46,785 nucleotides of DNA, taken from the NCBI GenBank assembly GCA_022825925.1, contig JAJDVW010000149.1, forward strand, positions 1 through 46,785. Reading direction: 5' to 3'. The DNA is from Pseudomonadales bacterium (GTDB lineage Bacteria; Pseudomonadota; Gammaproteobacteria; Pseudomonadales; Azotimanducaceae). Shown here piece after piece: positions 9,147-20,260 of the stretch. Positions within the stretch are counted from its first letter, which is position 1, and every line of letters begins with the position of its first letter. The translations under genes and the position numbers were made by a program. Below the pieces are notes generated by a model that saw only the letters and a list, made by a program, of their open reading frames with translations, did no database searches and was not told where the DNA came from.

Positions 9147-9331
9147 GAACGCACCAAGAGTCGGCCAAACCGGTGGGTAGTGTAGTCGAACCCGGTTCGG
9201 CAGCGAGCCCGGTCCCTCCGCCGCCGAGGCCGGGCGGGTGGCCCAGGCCATGGTAGGATGAACGAGCATTGGCCACGTGCAAAGACGTCTGTGCGTGTGT
9301 CGTCCCCACAGGAATCTCGGAGATCGGTCGT
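9147..9331. promoter_or_regulatory. Divergent control region between ptuAB and mcrBC
   Basis: These 185 bp separate the two divergent defence cassettes. They contain CGAACCCGGTTCG (9187-9199), a near-perfect palindrome with 5-bp arms, and the mcrB ribosome site GGAG at 9320-9323. A TAGGAT at about 9256 and, on the minus strand, TACACT at about 9184 are possible -10 boxes without convincing -35 partners. The palindrome lies near the middle and could coordinate both operons. Confidence 0.35.
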
Positions 9332-11218
9332 ATGGATCGCAACACTGCCGAACGGATCAGCGACCTCCTTCGGCAACACCTGCCCGACTCGGCCTCCTTC
9401 CGCCTTGAAGAAGAACTTGAGACGCCTCTCGTCAACTTCCACCAATGGGCGGACGGAAAAGACTGCGTCGGCGCATTCCGCGTTGCCTCCGAAACGAGCG
9501 AACGAAATCTGCTCCTCATCCAGTGGTCGGACAAACACCTCTCTCGATTTCATTTGATCCTGTTCCCGGCCAACCGCTCGGGGCCCCTCTTGGAGGTGCA
9601 CGAAATCCGAGGTGGCCATTTCAATTGGACCCACTCGCCGACCAGACACGACGGACGCAACTCGGAACGAAAGGAGCGGTTCAGCGTACTCGCTCAACAA
9701 CACGACCTGCCGCTCGTGGACTCGCGTGTCGCCATTCCCGTCCCCACGGGCCCAGACGACGTGGAGCCGCTCCTCTCGATCGTCTTCCTGCTGGCCGATG
9801 TCCGCACGGAAGCAGACGACCTCGACCGGCGGACGCAAGTCCCCACGCCGCCCCTCCGTGGGCCTCGACCGTCCGAACCCCGTTACTGGCTGATGTCACT
9901 TGGGCCGCGGTCACGGCATTGGGAGGAGTGCCGCCGCGAGGGCATCGCCTGCCTGGGCTGGGACGAACTGGGCGACCTCACCGAATACGCGAGTCGAGCG
10001 GCGATGGACCTCGGCCGGAACGACTCGTTGGCTTGCTGGCAGTTCTGCCACGACATGGAGCCGGGCGACACCATCTTCGCCAAGCTCGGAACCAGCGCCG
10101 TGGTCGGCCACGGCACCGTCACGTCCGCCTACCGCTTCGACGCCACCCGCCCGGCTTACAAGAACGTACGCGACGTCGACTGGCATTCCAACTTCCCCGG
10201 CGGCGTCCGCGTCCGGGACAAGCCGCTGGTGCTCAAGACGCTAACCGACGTGTCCGACTATCCCCAGCAGGTCGTTGCCCTCAAACGGGCCGTCGGGATG
10301 CTCACGTCTCTCCCCGAAACGGAGGCCAAGTCGCCGTACTCGGTCGACTCCGTCCTTGAGGACGGTTGCTTCCTGGATCGCGGCGAACTCGACGTACTCC
10401 TGAACAGGCTGGAAGCGAAGAAGAACCTCGTTCTCCAAGGCCCTCCGGGAACCGGCAAGACCTGGTTGGCCAAACGTCTTGCCTACGCGCTGACAGGCCG
10501 CCGAGATCGTGAACGCATCTGCAACGTGCAGTTCCATCCGACGCTGTCCTACGAGGACTTCGTCATCGGCTGGCGCCCGTCCGCAAGCGGGCTCGAACTC
10601 ACGAAAGGCACCTTCCTGCGGGCGATCGAGTCAGCTTCCGCCGACCCGGAAACCCCCTTCGTGGTGGTCATCGAGGAGATCAATCGCGGCAACCCGGCCC
10701 AGATATTCGGGGAGCTAATCACGCTGCTCGAGGCGGACAAGCGGTCCGCGGACGAGGGGCTGGAACTGTCCTTTGCCACCGAGGGCGAAGCTACTCGCGT
10801 CCATGTCCCCGAGAACCTCTACGTCATCGGCACGATGAACATCGCGGACCGGTCCCTCGCGCTGGTCGACCTGGCGCTGCGGCGCCGCTTCGCGTTCGCC
10901 ACCCTCAAGCCGAGGATCGACGACACGTGGCGCCGATGGGTTACGGAGCAACTCGGGATCGACGCGGAAGCTGCGGACGACATCCAGCACCGCATGGCGG
11001 CGCTCAACGAGGAGATTGCGGCATCGAAGTCCCTGGGCGAGCAGTTCTGCATCGGACACAGCTACGTGACGCCCACCCACAGACTCGACCCGGATGATGT
11101 CAATGGCTGGTTCCGTGACGTCGTCGAGACGGAGCTGGCCCCGCTGCTTGAGGAGTACTGGTTCGACGAAGCTGGCCGCGCCAGACAGGAGCACGACCGC
11201 CTGCTGAAAGACTGGTGA
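9332..11218 (+). CDS. mcrB: McrB-type AAA+ GTPase with N-terminal EVE domain (type IV restriction)
   Basis: Motor and DNA-recognition subunit of a modification-dependent restriction system. Start ATG 9332 follows GGAG by 9 bp; 628 residues. Residues 1-~180 are a domain I do not recognise. Residues ~184-300 (YWLMSLG, CLGWDELGDL, GDTIFAKLG, VVGHGTV, NFPGG) form an EVE/PUA-like module of the kind that flips out modified bases. Residues ~365-600 are the McrB AAA+ domain: Walker A GPPGTGKT near 369, Walker B VVVIEEINRG near 444, and GTMNIADRSL near 500, equivalent to the McrB signature MNxxDRS. Stop and mcrC start overlap (GTGA). E. coli McrB has a different N-terminal domain, so the modification recognised is probably different. 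Confidence 0.9.
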   Translation: MDRNTAERISDLLRQHLPDSASFRLEEELETPLVNFHQWADGKDCVGAFRVASETSERNLLLIQWSDKHLSRFHLILFPANRSGPLLEVHEIRGGHFNWTHSPTRHDGRNSERKERFSVLAQQHDLPLVDSRVAIPVPTGPDDVEPLLSIVFLLADVRTEADDLDRRTQVPTPPLRGPRPSEPRYWLMSLGPRSRHWEECRREGIACLGWDELGDLTEYASRAAMDLGRNDSLACWQFCHDMEPGDTIFAKLGTSAVVGHGTVTSAYRFDATRPAYKNVRDVDWHSNFPGGVRVRDKPLVLKTLTDVSDYPQQVVALKRAVGMLTSLPETEAKSPYSVDSVLEDGCFLDRGELDVLLNRLEAKKNLVLQGPPGTGKTWLAKRLAYALTGRRDRERICNVQFHPTLSYEDFVIGWRPSASGLELTKGTFLRAIESASADPETPFVVVIEEINRGNPAQIFGELITLLEADKRSADEGLELSFATEGEATRVHVPENLYVIGTMNIADRSLALVDLALRRRFAFATLKPRIDDTWRRWVTEQLGIDAEAADDIQHRMAALNEEIAASKSLGEQFCIGHSYVTPTHRLDPDDVNGWFRDVVETELAPLLEEYWFDEAGRARQEHDRLLKDW

Positions 11219-12327
11219 GCGCGAGGGTCCAACAGAACTCCCGCGACATGCGGGTGAGCGGTATCCCGCTTCGCAACGTCTGGCTGCTCATGCTCTACGC
11301 CTCGGACCTCTTCCGCATGCGGGGCACCGACCTTCTTGCCGTAGAGGAGGTGCCTGACGACCTTCCGGACATCGTCGCCGAATTGCTCACCCACGCGGTG
11401 GAAGCGCGTCTGAGGCGAAACCTCCACCGCGCCTACGAACCCCGAACCGCCGTTCTCAATCGCGTGCGAGGAACGATCGACCTTCTCCGCACCGAGTCGC
11501 GGCAACTCATCGATCAGGGCAAGGTCGCCTGCCGCTACGAGGACCTTACCATCGACACGCTGCGCAATCGCTACGTCCGAGGCGCCCTCGAGTCCATCGC
11601 GCGGGCGGTTTCGACTCGCCCCCTCGCACACGACTGCCGGGCGCTCGCGCGACGCCTCCGCTCGATGGGTGTCGGCGGCCGCGTACCCTCCACGCGTGAG
11701 GCAACCGCGGATCGCTTCGGACGCCACGACGCCAACGACCGCTTCATGATCGCGGTCGCCCGCCTGGCCTTCGACTTGGCCTTGCCCACCGAAACCCCCG
11801 GCGAGCACTTGCTGGGTCAGTCGGACCGCGATGAGCACTGGCTACGCAGGCTCTTCGAGCGCGCGGTCTACGGCTTCTATCAGGTCGCCCTGTCACGCCA
11901 AGACTGGTCGGTTTCCCATGGACGCGTCCTGCACTGGCCGGTCGAAGCGCGCTCGCCTGGTCTGGACGCCATCCTCCCGAGGATGGAGACGGACATCGAG
12001 CTGGTGCATCGACACACGGGGCGGAAGATCGTGATCGACACGAAGTTCACGTCCCTGCTCAAGCCCGCGCAGTTCCGAGAGGGACTACGGAGCCAGTACC
12101 TCTACCAGATGTACGCCTACGTTCGTTCCCAAGTCGCCGCGGCACCGCAGCCCCAACCCGCCGAAGGCGTGCTTCTGCACCCCACCATCGAACGCCCCAT
12201 CGACGAAGCCGCAATCATCCAAGGCCATCTTCTCCGGTTCACCACCGTGGATCTGGCAGGACCTCCGTCAGCCTTTCGGGCCGGCCTGTTGCGTATCGTG
12301 GAGGGTTCGCCTTCCCTCCAACACTGA
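11215..12327 (+). CDS. mcrC: McrC-type PD-(D/E)xK nuclease subunit
   Basis: Nuclease partner of McrB. The 370-residue protein begins [20 protein letters not shown], the usual McrC opening, has a basic middle region, and a C-terminal nuclease domain with METDIEL near residue 260 and KIVIDTKF near 275, giving the acidic and Lys residues of a PD-(D/E)xK site. The start GTG at 11215-11217 overlaps the mcrB stop by 4 bp, so subunits should be made in fixed ratio. It ends 2 bp from the lysS stop (tail-to-tail) with no visible terminator between. Confidence 0.9.
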   Translation: MSARVQQNSRDMRVSGIPLRNVWLLMLYASDLFRMRGTDLLAVEEVPDDLPDIVAELLTHAVEARLRRNLHRAYEPRTAVLNRVRGTIDLLRTESRQLIDQGKVACRYEDLTIDTLRNRYVRGALESIARAVSTRPLAHDCRALARRLRSMGVGGRVPSTREATADRFGRHDANDRFMIAVARLAFDLALPTETPGEHLLGQSDRDEHWLRRLFERAVYGFYQVALSRQDWSVSHGRVLHWPVEARSPGLDAILPRMETDIELVHRHTGRKIVIDTKFTSLLKPAQFREGLRSQYLYQMYAYVRSQVAAAPQPQPAEGVLLHPTIERPIDEAAIIQGHLLRFTTVDLAGPPSAFRAGLLRIVEGSPSLQH

Positions 12328-12329
12328 CG

Positions 12330-13832
<1,503 letters not shown>

Positions 13833-13839
13833 CGCCGGA

Positions 13840-14944
13840 TCAACGGGACAGCCCCGCCTTCAGGCTCGCCTCGATGAACCCGTCGAGGTCGCCGTCGAGG
13901 ACGTTGTTCGGGTCGCTCCGCTCCACCAGCGTGCGCAGGTCCTTCACGCGGGACTGGTCGAGGACGTACGAGCGGATCTGGTTGCCCCAGCCGATGTCCA
14001 CCTTGCTGTCCTCCACGGCCTGGCGCTCCTCCTGGCGCTTGCGCTGCTCGAGTTCGAACAGCTTCGCGCGCAACTGCTTGTACGCCTGGTCCCGGTTCTG
14101 GTGCTGCGACCGTTCGCTCTGGCACTGCACCACGACGCCCGTCGGCAGGTGCGTCAGCCGCACGGCGGAGTCGGTCCGGTTGACGTGCTGTCCGCCCGCG
14201 CCGCTCGCCCGGTACGTGTCCACCCGCACGTCCGCGCGCTCGATCTCGATCTCGATGTCGTCGTCCACTTCCGGGGAGACGAACACCGAAGCGAAGGACG
14301 TGTGCCGGCGGTTGCCCGCGTCGAAGGGCGACTTGCGCACGAGCCGGTGGACGCCGGTCTCCGTCCGCAGGCGTCCGTAGGCGTAGTCGCCCGAGACGAG
14401 CACGGTGGCGCCCTTGATGCCGGCCACGTCTCCCGCCGAGATCTCCACGACCTCGGTGCCGAAACCTCTCTTCTCGCCCCAGCGCAGGTACATCCTGAGC
14501 AGCATCTCCGCCCAGTCCTGCGCCTCGGTGCCCCCGGAGCCGGCCTGGATCTCGAGGTACGCGTTCGACGGGTCCACCTCGTCGTCGAACATGCGGCGGA
14601 ACTCGAGGTCCGCGAGATCGGCCTCGACCGCGCGCAGGTCGCGGTCGATGTCGTCGAGGGTCTCCCCGTCCGCCTCCGCGGCGGCCATCTCCGCGAGGTC
14701 CGCGGCGTCGGTCAACGCCACGGCCAGCCCTTCGAGGACGGTCACGGATTTCTCTAGGCCGGCCCGCTCCCGGGAGAGGCTCTCCGCGGCATCCCGGTCG
14801 TTCCAGGCGTCCGGATCGGACAGCGTGAGATCGATCTCCTCCAGGCGCTCCTTCCGGCCGGCGTAGTCAAAGATACCCCCGAAGTGCTTCGCTGCGTCCG
14901 CCGAGCGTCTTGATGCGCTCCCGTATCGAGGTGATTTCGGCCAC
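13840..14944 (-). CDS. prfB: Peptide chain release factor 2, with programmed +1 frameshift
   Basis: Terminates translation at UGA and UAA. The coding region is split: codons from GTG 14942-14944 to the in-frame TGA at 14867-14869 encode [20 protein letters not shown] plus LRGYL, then a +1 shift continues with GAC (14866-14868) to the stop at 13840. The product is about 367 residues. RF2 hallmarks are the SPF tripeptide ([15 protein letters not shown]) and the GGQ loop ([16 protein letters not shown]). Frameshifting lets RF2 levels control its own synthesis. recJ lies 76 bp upstream and lysS 7 bp downstream. A one-frame gene caller would lose the first 25 residues. Confidence 0.95.
14866..14881 (-). 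other. prfB: RF2 programmed frameshift site
   Basis: On the coding strand the site reads CGG GGG TAT CTT TGA C. The slippery CTT-T, the UGA stop and the following C match the classic E. coli RF2 site. The internal Shine-Dalgarno-like element is CGGGGG rather than AGGGGG. The flanking protein halves join only if one base is skipped here. Confidence 0.95.
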
Positions 14945-15020
14945 GAGGATCCGCCCGGAAAAAAGGCGCGTATTGTAGCCCCGACCGAACGGCCCAACAT
15001 GCAACCGGCGCGCTCTCCGG

Positions 15021-16721
15021 TTATCCCACGTCCCCCGCCGCAACCGGCTCGATGTCGGCAACGACAAGCTGCAGGGTCTCCATGTCGCGGTAGTCGTTGA
15101 CGCCGAGCCGATACAACGCACGCACCCGCCCGGCGCCCAGGGGCTCCTGGTCGAAGGCGATGGCGTCCGCGACTCGCTCCCCGCGCTTGAGGACCAGTTT
15201 GAGGTGACGCTCGCCGACCACGCGCTCGTTCACGACATCGAACTCGCCGTGGAACGTGGGTTCCTCGAAGCCCGCGCCCCACGGTCCGTGATCCGCGACG
15301 AGCCGGGCGTTCTCGAGCGTGAGTTCCGCACCCGGCAGGTCGCCGTCCGAAACGCGCACGTTGCGCAGGTCCCGCGCCGAGACGCGGGCATCGACCGCCT
15401 CGCGAAACGCCTTCGAGAAACGCGCCAACTGGACCCGCTTCAGGGTCAGCCCCGCCGCCATCGCGTGCCCGCCGAAGCGCACGACCAGTCCCGGGAACCG
15501 CGCCGCCACGTCGGCGATCGCGTCGCGGACGTGCAGGTTGGGGATGGACCGGGCCGAGCCCCGCAGTTCGTCCGGCGCCGTCTCCCCGGCGTCGGCGAAC
15601 GCGATCGCCGGCCGGTGCAGACGCTCCCGCACGCGGCCGGCCACGATGCCGATGACCCCCTGGTGCCAGCCGGGGTCGTAGACGCAGACCGCCGACTCTC
15701 CACCGGAACCCGCCTCGTCGATCAGCACCGTCGCCTCCGCGGTCATCGCCTGTTCGATATCCCGCCGTTCGACATTGAGCGCGTCCAGGCGGGCGGCCAG
15801 GGGACGCGCGGTCGGGAGGTCCTCCGCCAGCAGGCACGCGATGCCGGCGCTCATGTCGTCCAGGCGCCCGGCCGCGTTGAGCCGTGGCCCGATCGCGAAG
15901 CCCAGGTCGGCGGCCCGCATGCGCCGGGTCGAGCGCCTGGCGGCCTCGGCCAGGGCCACGATCCCGGGACGCGCCCGACCGGCCCGGATGCGGCGCAGCC
16001 CCTGGTGCACCAGGATACGGTTGTTGCGGTCCAGGGGCACGACGTCCGCCACGGTGCCGAGCGCGACCAGGTCCAGCCAGGGCGCGAGATTCGGCCGCGG
16101 ACGTCCCGACGCCTCGAAGTGGCCGGCGGTTTCCAGATACGCGCGCACCTGGCTCAGCACGTAGTACACGACGCCCACCCCCGCGAGCGCCTTGCTCGGA
16201 AAGCGGCATCCGGGTGCGTTGGGATTCACGATGGCGTGCGCCGGAGGCAGTTCCGCCCCCGGCAGGTGATGGTCCGTGACGACGACGTCGACGCCGGCCC
16301 CCTGGAGCACGCGGACCCCCTCGATGCTCGCGATGCCGTTGTCGACGGTCATCACCACGGCCGGCTCCCGCTCCAGCGCGACGCGGGCCAGCTCCGGCGA
16401 CAGCCCGTACCCGAACGCGAACCGGTTCGGTACCAGGAAGTCGACGCGCGGCGCGCCGAAAGCCCTGAGCACGGAGACCGCCAACGCCGTCCCGGTCGCC
16501 CCGTCCGCATCGAAGTCGCCCACCACCAGGACCGGCTCGCCCGCGGTCACGGCCCGCCCGAGGCGCTCGGCCGCCACGTCGATACCGTGCAGGGAGCGGG
16601 GACTCAGGAGCCCGGACAGGGACAGGTCGAGCGTGTCGGAGGAGTCGATTCCCCGCGCCGCCAGCGCCTCCGCGAAGAACCTGGGGAAGCGGGCCGCCAG
16701 TTCGGGGGCGATGTCCCCCAC
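15021..16721 (-). CDS. recJ: Single-stranded-DNA exonuclease RecJ
   Basis: A 5'-3' ssDNA exonuclease for recombination and mismatch repair. DHH-family motifs appear in order: [53 protein letters not shown], then the DHHA1 region with [13 protein letters not shown]. About 566 residues, normal for RecJ. The start is uncertain: alignment to E. coli RecJ suggests the protein begins a few residues upstream of this GTG (16719-16721), around CTG 16745, which touches the hom stop. Order xerD-dsbC-hom-recJ-prfB-lysS supports the call. Confidence 0.94.
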   Translation of the reverse strand: MGDIAPELAARFPRFFAEALAARGIDSSDTLDLSLSGLLSPRSLHGIDVAAERLGRAVTAGEPVLVVGDFDADGATGTALAVSVLRAFGAPRVDFLVPNRFAFGYGLSPELARVALEREPAVVMTVDNGIASIEGVRVLQGAGVDVVVTDHHLPGAELPPAHAIVNPNAPGCRFPSKALAGVGVVYYVLSQVRAYLETAGHFEASGRPRPNLAPWLDLVALGTVADVVPLDRNNRILVHQGLRRIRAGRARPGIVALAEAARRSTRRMRAADLGFAIGPRLNAAGRLDDMSAGIACLLAEDLPTARPLAARLDALNVERRDIEQAMTAEATVLIDEAGSGGESAVCVYDPGWHQGVIGIVAGRVRERLHRPAIAFADAGETAPDELRGSARSIPNLHVRDAIADVAARFPGLVVRFGGHAMAAGLTLKRVQLARFSKAFREAVDARVSARDLRNVRVSDGDLPGAELTLENARLVADHGPWGAGFEEPTFHGEFDVVNERVVGERHLKLVLKRGERVADAIAFDQEPLGAGRVRALYRLGVNDYRDMETLQLVVADIEPVAAGDVG

Positions 16722-16741
16722 GGATCGACGTTCGACTTCGA

Positions 16742-18061
16742 TCAGGCGGCCCCGTCGAAGTCGGCGACCCGGATCTGCCGGATGGCGCCGCTCACCCCGT
16801 CGAGGGCCTCGATGGCCTCTGTCGCGCGCCGTACGTCCGCCTCGGCCACGACGTTCGTCAGGATGACGATGGGCACCCACTGCGCACCCTCGCCCGAGCG
16901 CACGGCGCGGGCGCGCTGTATCGCACCCTCGATCGAGATGCCCTCGCGGCTCAGCGCCTCGGCCACGTGAGCGAACACGCCCGGCTCGTCGACGGCCGGG
17001 ATCTTGAGATAGTGGGCCGAGCGCAGCGCGTCCATCGACGACCCGCCGCCCTGCGCCGCGCGGAGCTCCCGCCGGCGGGGCCGCTCCTGCCGGGCAACGT
17101 CGACGAGGTCCGCGACGATCGCCGATGCCGTGGGCGCCCCGCCGGCGCCGGGCCCGAGGTAGAGGGTCGACCCCACCGCGTGCCCGCTCACCTGTACGGC
17201 GTTCATGACGCCGTCCACCTTCGCGATCAGGGCGTTCTCAGGCACGAGGCACGGGTGCACCCGCGCCCGGACGCCCGCGTCCGTGTCACTGGCGATGCCG
17301 AGGTGCTTGATGCGATAGCCCAGTTCCCGCGCGTACTCGATGTCCTCGATGTCCACCTCCGAGATGCCCTCGGTGTGGACGGCCTCGAAGTCGAAGGGCG
17401 CATCGAACGCGAGACCCGCCAGGATCGCCAGCTTGTACGCCGCGTCGACCCCCTCGACGTCGAACGAAGGATCGGCCTCGGCGTAGCCGAGCCGCTGCGC
17501 TTCGGCCAGGGCGGTGTCGAAGTCGCCGCGCCGCTCCGTCATGGCCGTGAGGATGTAGTTCGACGTGCCGTTCACGATCCCGGCCAGCCATTCGATCCGG
17601 TTCGCCGCCAGCCCGTGGGTCAATGCGTTCAGGATCGGGATGCCCCCGGCGACCGAGGCCTCGAAGCCGACGCGCACCCCCGCGCGTTCCGCCGCCGGCA
17701 GCAGCGCGTTGCCGTGCAGCGCGATCAGGGCCTTGTTCGCGGTGACGAGGTGCTTGCCCGCCGCGATCGCGTCCTCGAAGAGTCCCCGGGCGGCGGTGAG
17801 CGCCTGGTCCGCATCCTGGCCGGCGATGGTCTCGACGATGACGTCCACCGAGTCGGCGACCGTCAGCGTGCCGAGGTCCGTGTCGAACGGGGCGCCGCCG
17901 AGATCGACCTCGGGGCGGGGAGTGCGGCTGACGACGCGCGCGAGTTCGATGCGCCGGCCCGCCCGCGCCGCCAACGCGTCGGCATTGTGGAGCAACTCGT
18001 GTACGACGGCCCGGCCGACCGTTCCCAGGCCAGCCAGTCCTACCCGTAGCGGCGCCGTCAT
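16742..18061 (-). CDS. hom: Homoserine dehydrogenase with ACT domain
   Basis: NAD(P)-dependent reduction of aspartate semialdehyde to homoserine for threonine and methionine. The 439-residue protein opens with the Rossmann motif [13 protein letters not shown], has the catalytic region [17 protein letters not shown] near 180 and [18 protein letters not shown] near 215, and ends in an ACT regulatory domain ([20 protein letters not shown], near 365), implying feedback control by threonine. Start ATG 18059-18061, 23 bp after dsbC. thrC, often next in line in Pseudomonas, is missing here. Confidence 0.97.
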   Translation of the reverse strand: MTAPLRVGLAGLGTVGRAVVHELLHNADALAARAGRRIELARVVSRTPRPEVDLGGAPFDTDLGTLTVADSVDVIVETIAGQDADQALTAARGLFEDAIAAGKHLVTANKALIALHGNALLPAAERAGVRVGFEASVAGGIPILNALTHGLAANRIEWLAGIVNGTSNYILTAMTERRGDFDTALAEAQRLGYAEADPSFDVEGVDAAYKLAILAGLAFDAPFDFEAVHTEGISEVDIEDIEYARELGYRIKHLGIASDTDAGVRARVHPCLVPENALIAKVDGVMNAVQVSGHAVGSTLYLGPGAGGAPTASAIVADLVDVARQERPRRRELRAAQGGGSSMDALRSAHYLKIPAVDEPGVFAHVAEALSREGISIEGAIQRARAVRSGEGAQWVPIVILTNVVAEADVRRATEAIEALDGVSGAIRQIRVADFDGAA

Positions 18062-18084
18062 GGCGAACCTCGCGCCCGCCGGCG

Positions 18085-18834
18085 CTACAGGACGCCGAGC
18101 CGCTTCGCGAGCTCCGCCGCCGGCAGGTAGCCCGGGATCAGTTCCCCGCTTGGGGTGACCAGCGTCGGCGTGCCACCGACGCCGACGAGGGCGCCGAGCC
18201 GATACTGCTCCGCGACGGGATTCTCGCAGGTCTTGGCCGGCACGCGTTCGCCCTGCTTGAGCCGCGTGATCGCCCGCTGACGGTCGGTGGCGCACCACGC
18301 CGAAACCATGTTCTCGTACGTTTCGGAGTCGGTTCCGGCGCGCGGGTACGCCAGGTAGCGCACCTCGATGCCGTAGTCCGCGAGTTCCGTCCGCTCCTGG
18401 TGCAGCTTGCGGCAGTATCCGCAGTCGACGTCCGTGAAGACGCTGACCACCGCCTTCGTCTCCTTCGGCGCGAACACGATCATGTCCGACGGGTCGACGT
18501 CGGCCAGCAGTTGCCGCCGGCGCTCCTGGCGGCGGACTTCCGCCAGGTTGACCGGTCCCGCCTCCGTCAGGACGTACATGTCCCCGGCGATCACGTGGGA
18601 CGCCTCCGCGTCCGCGTACAGCACGGACCCGTCCTCCATCTCCACGGCGTAGATGCCCGGCAGCGGCGACGGGGCAACCGTCGACACCGGCATCCCGGGC
18701 AGCAACTCGGCGAGACGCTCCCGCAGGGCCGTCTCGTCCGCCGCCGCGGCCCAGACCCCGTGCCCGCACGCGGCCCACGCTACCAGAAGGGCGAGCGCCA
18801 GCCCGGCTTTGGGGCGCTTTCCGGGGACCTTCAT
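18085..18834 (-). CDS. dsbC: Thiol:disulfide interchange protein DsbC
   Basis: Periplasmic disulfide isomerase. The 249-residue precursor has a signal peptide (basic start, hydrophobic LALALLVAWAACGH, cleavage near AAAADE), an N-terminal dimerisation domain, and a thioredoxin domain with the active site CGYC near residue 140. A second Cys pair (SAWC and KTCENP) matches the structural disulfide of DsbC. cis-Pro loop GVGGTPTLV near 220. Lies between xerD and hom as in Pseudomonas. Confidence 0.95.
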   Translation of the reverse strand: MKVPGKRPKAGLALALLVAWAACGHGVWAAAADETALRERLAELLPGMPVSTVAPSPLPGIYAVEMEDGSVLYADAEASHVIAGDMYVLTEAGPVNLAEVRRQERRRQLLADVDPSDMIVFAPKETKAVVSVFTDVDCGYCRKLHQERTELADYGIEVRYLAYPRAGTDSETYENMVSAWCATDRQRAITRLKQGERVPAKTCENPVAEQYRLGALVGVGGTPTLVTPSGELIPGYLPAAELAKRLGVL

Positions 18835-18883
18835 GAATCGTCTCCTGCGCGTCGTCGGCTACGACGGCACGCGTTCCGGGTGG

Positions 18884-19885
18884 TCACCCGCGTGGGTGAT
18901 GGGCCGAGTGTAACCGCTTCAAACGATCCCGCGCGACGTGGGTGTAGATCTGCGTGGTGGAGAGGTCGGCGTGCCCGAGCATCGTCTGCACCGCGCGCAG
19001 GTCCGCCCCATGGTTGACGAGGTGCGTGGCGAACGCGTGCCGCAGCGTGTGCGGGGAGATGTCGCGTTCGATGCCGGCCCGCGCTGCATACCGCTTGATC
19101 GCGTACCAGAAGGTCTGGCGCGTCATCGGCGTGCCCCGATTGCTCGGGAACAACGCGTCGCTCGGCCGACCGCGCAACAGCGCCGGGCGGGCCGTGAGCA
19201 GGTAGCGGCCCAGCCACTCCAGGGCAATCTCGCCGACGGGGACCAGGCGTTCCCTCCCCCCCTTGCCCGTCACCCGGACCACCCCCTGCCGCACGTTGAG
19301 CGTCGACACCGCAAGACCGACCAGTTCGGACACCCTGAGACCCGTCGCGTAAAGGAGTTCCAGCATCGTCCGGTCGCGGTATTCGCCGGGCCTCCCGCCC
19401 GGGTCCTCGACGTTCGGCGCCGCGAGCAGCGCCTCGACCTCGTTCTCCGCCAGGGACTTCGGCAGCGGCCGGCCGAGCAGGGGCTGCGCCAGATCCGCGG
19501 TCGGGTCCCGCTCGAGCCGGCCCGCGTCCACGGCCGCGCGGTAGTAGCCGCGCAGGCACGACAGGAGCCGCGCCGTGGACCGCGCCGACGCGCCTCCCGC
19601 GTGGCGTTCCCCTAGGTAGTCCTGGATGTCGTAGGTGCGCGCCGAGTCGAGGGAGCGTGCGAGCCACATCCGGAAGGCGGTGAGGTCCCGACGATAGGCC
19701 GCCAGGGTGTTGGGCGCGAGTCCCTTCTGCAGCCAGAGCGCGTCGAGGTAGCGGTCTATCTGTTCCGAGCCGCCGGCGCTTTCTTCCGAGCCGCCGGCGC
19801 TTTGCTCCAAGCCGCCGGCGCGCTGTTCCGAGCCACCGGCGCCCTGCTCCGAGCGGCCGGAACGCGGCGCCCGATCACCGGACAC
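18884..19885 (-). CDS. xerD: Site-specific tyrosine recombinase XerD, with heptad-repeat N-terminus
   Basis: Resolves chromosome dimers at dif together with XerC. Catalytic residues are all visible: Arg in ATGLRVSEL, Lys in TGKGGRERLVP, HTLRHAFATH, LGHADLSTTQ and the Tyr in IYTHV. The core SAM-like domain starts at EQIDRYLDALWLQKGL. Before it sit ~40 residues made of near-identical heptads (S/L-E-Q/E-x-A-G-G), not part of known XerD, giving 333 residues against ~298 usual. The GTG at 19885 is the only plausible start I see upstream of the repeats; no ATG falls between the repeats and the core. Confidence 0.94.
   Translation of the reverse strand: MSGDRAPRSGRSEQGAGGSEQRAGGLEQSAGGSEESAGGSEQIDRYLDALWLQKGLAPNTLAAYRRDLTAFRMWLARSLDSARTYDIQDYLGERHAGGASARSTARLLSCLRGYYRAAVDAGRLERDPTADLAQPLLGRPLPKSLAENEVEALLAAPNVEDPGGRPGEYRDRTMLELLYATGLRVSELVGLAVSTLNVRQGVVRVTGKGGRERLVPVGEIALEWLGRYLLTARPALLRGRPSDALFPSNRGTPMTRQTFWYAIKRYAARAGIERDISPHTLRHAFATHLVNHGADLRAVQTMLGHADLSTTQIYTHVARDRLKRLHSAHHPRG
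19763..19867. repeat. xerD: 21-bp minisatellite inside xerD (five units)
   Basis: Five consecutive 21-bp units at 19763, 19784, 19805, 19826 and 19847. The first two differ by one base, and the last is the most diverged. Each encodes, on the minus strand, a heptad such as Q-S-A-G-G-S-E. The unit length keeps the reading frame, so copy number can vary without breaking xerD. A similar 21-bp array lies at 21937-21999. Confidence 0.9.
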
Positions 19886-19905
19886 CGCCGCCGTGCCCCC
19901 GGCCG

Positions 19906-20256
19906 TCAGACTTTCTCCTTGATGCGCGCGGACCGGCCGGACCGCTCGCGCAGGTAGTAGAGCTTGGCCTGGCGCACGTCGCCACGCCGCTTCACCGTGA
20001 TCCCCGCGATCAGGGGGCTGTGGGTCTGGAACGACCGCTCGACACCCACGCCGTGCGAGATCTTGCGCACGGTGAACGACGAGTTGAGGCCGCGGTTGCG
20101 CTTGCCGATGACGACGCCCTCGAACGCCTGCAGGCGCTCCCGCGAACCCTCGCGTACGCGGACGCGGACGGAAACGGTGTCTCCCGGGCCGAAGTCCGGC
20201 ACGTCGGTGCGCAACTGCGCGTTTTCCAGTTCCTCGATGATCTTGTTGCGACGCAT
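19906..20256 (-). CDS. rplS: 50S ribosomal protein L19
   Basis: Component of the large subunit at the 30S interface. The 116-residue protein has the L19 hallmarks [40 protein letters not shown] and [15 protein letters not shown]. It starts 4 bp after trmD and closes the classic rpsP-rimM-trmD-rplS operon. xerD begins about 20 bp further on. Confidence 0.98.
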   Translation of the reverse strand: MRRNKIIEELENAQLRTDVPDFGPGDTVSVRVRVREGSRERLQAFEGVVIGKRNRGLNSSFTVRKISHGVGVERSFQTHSPLIAGITVKRRGDVRQAKLYYLRERSGRSARIKEKV

Positions 20257-20260
20257 GGGT

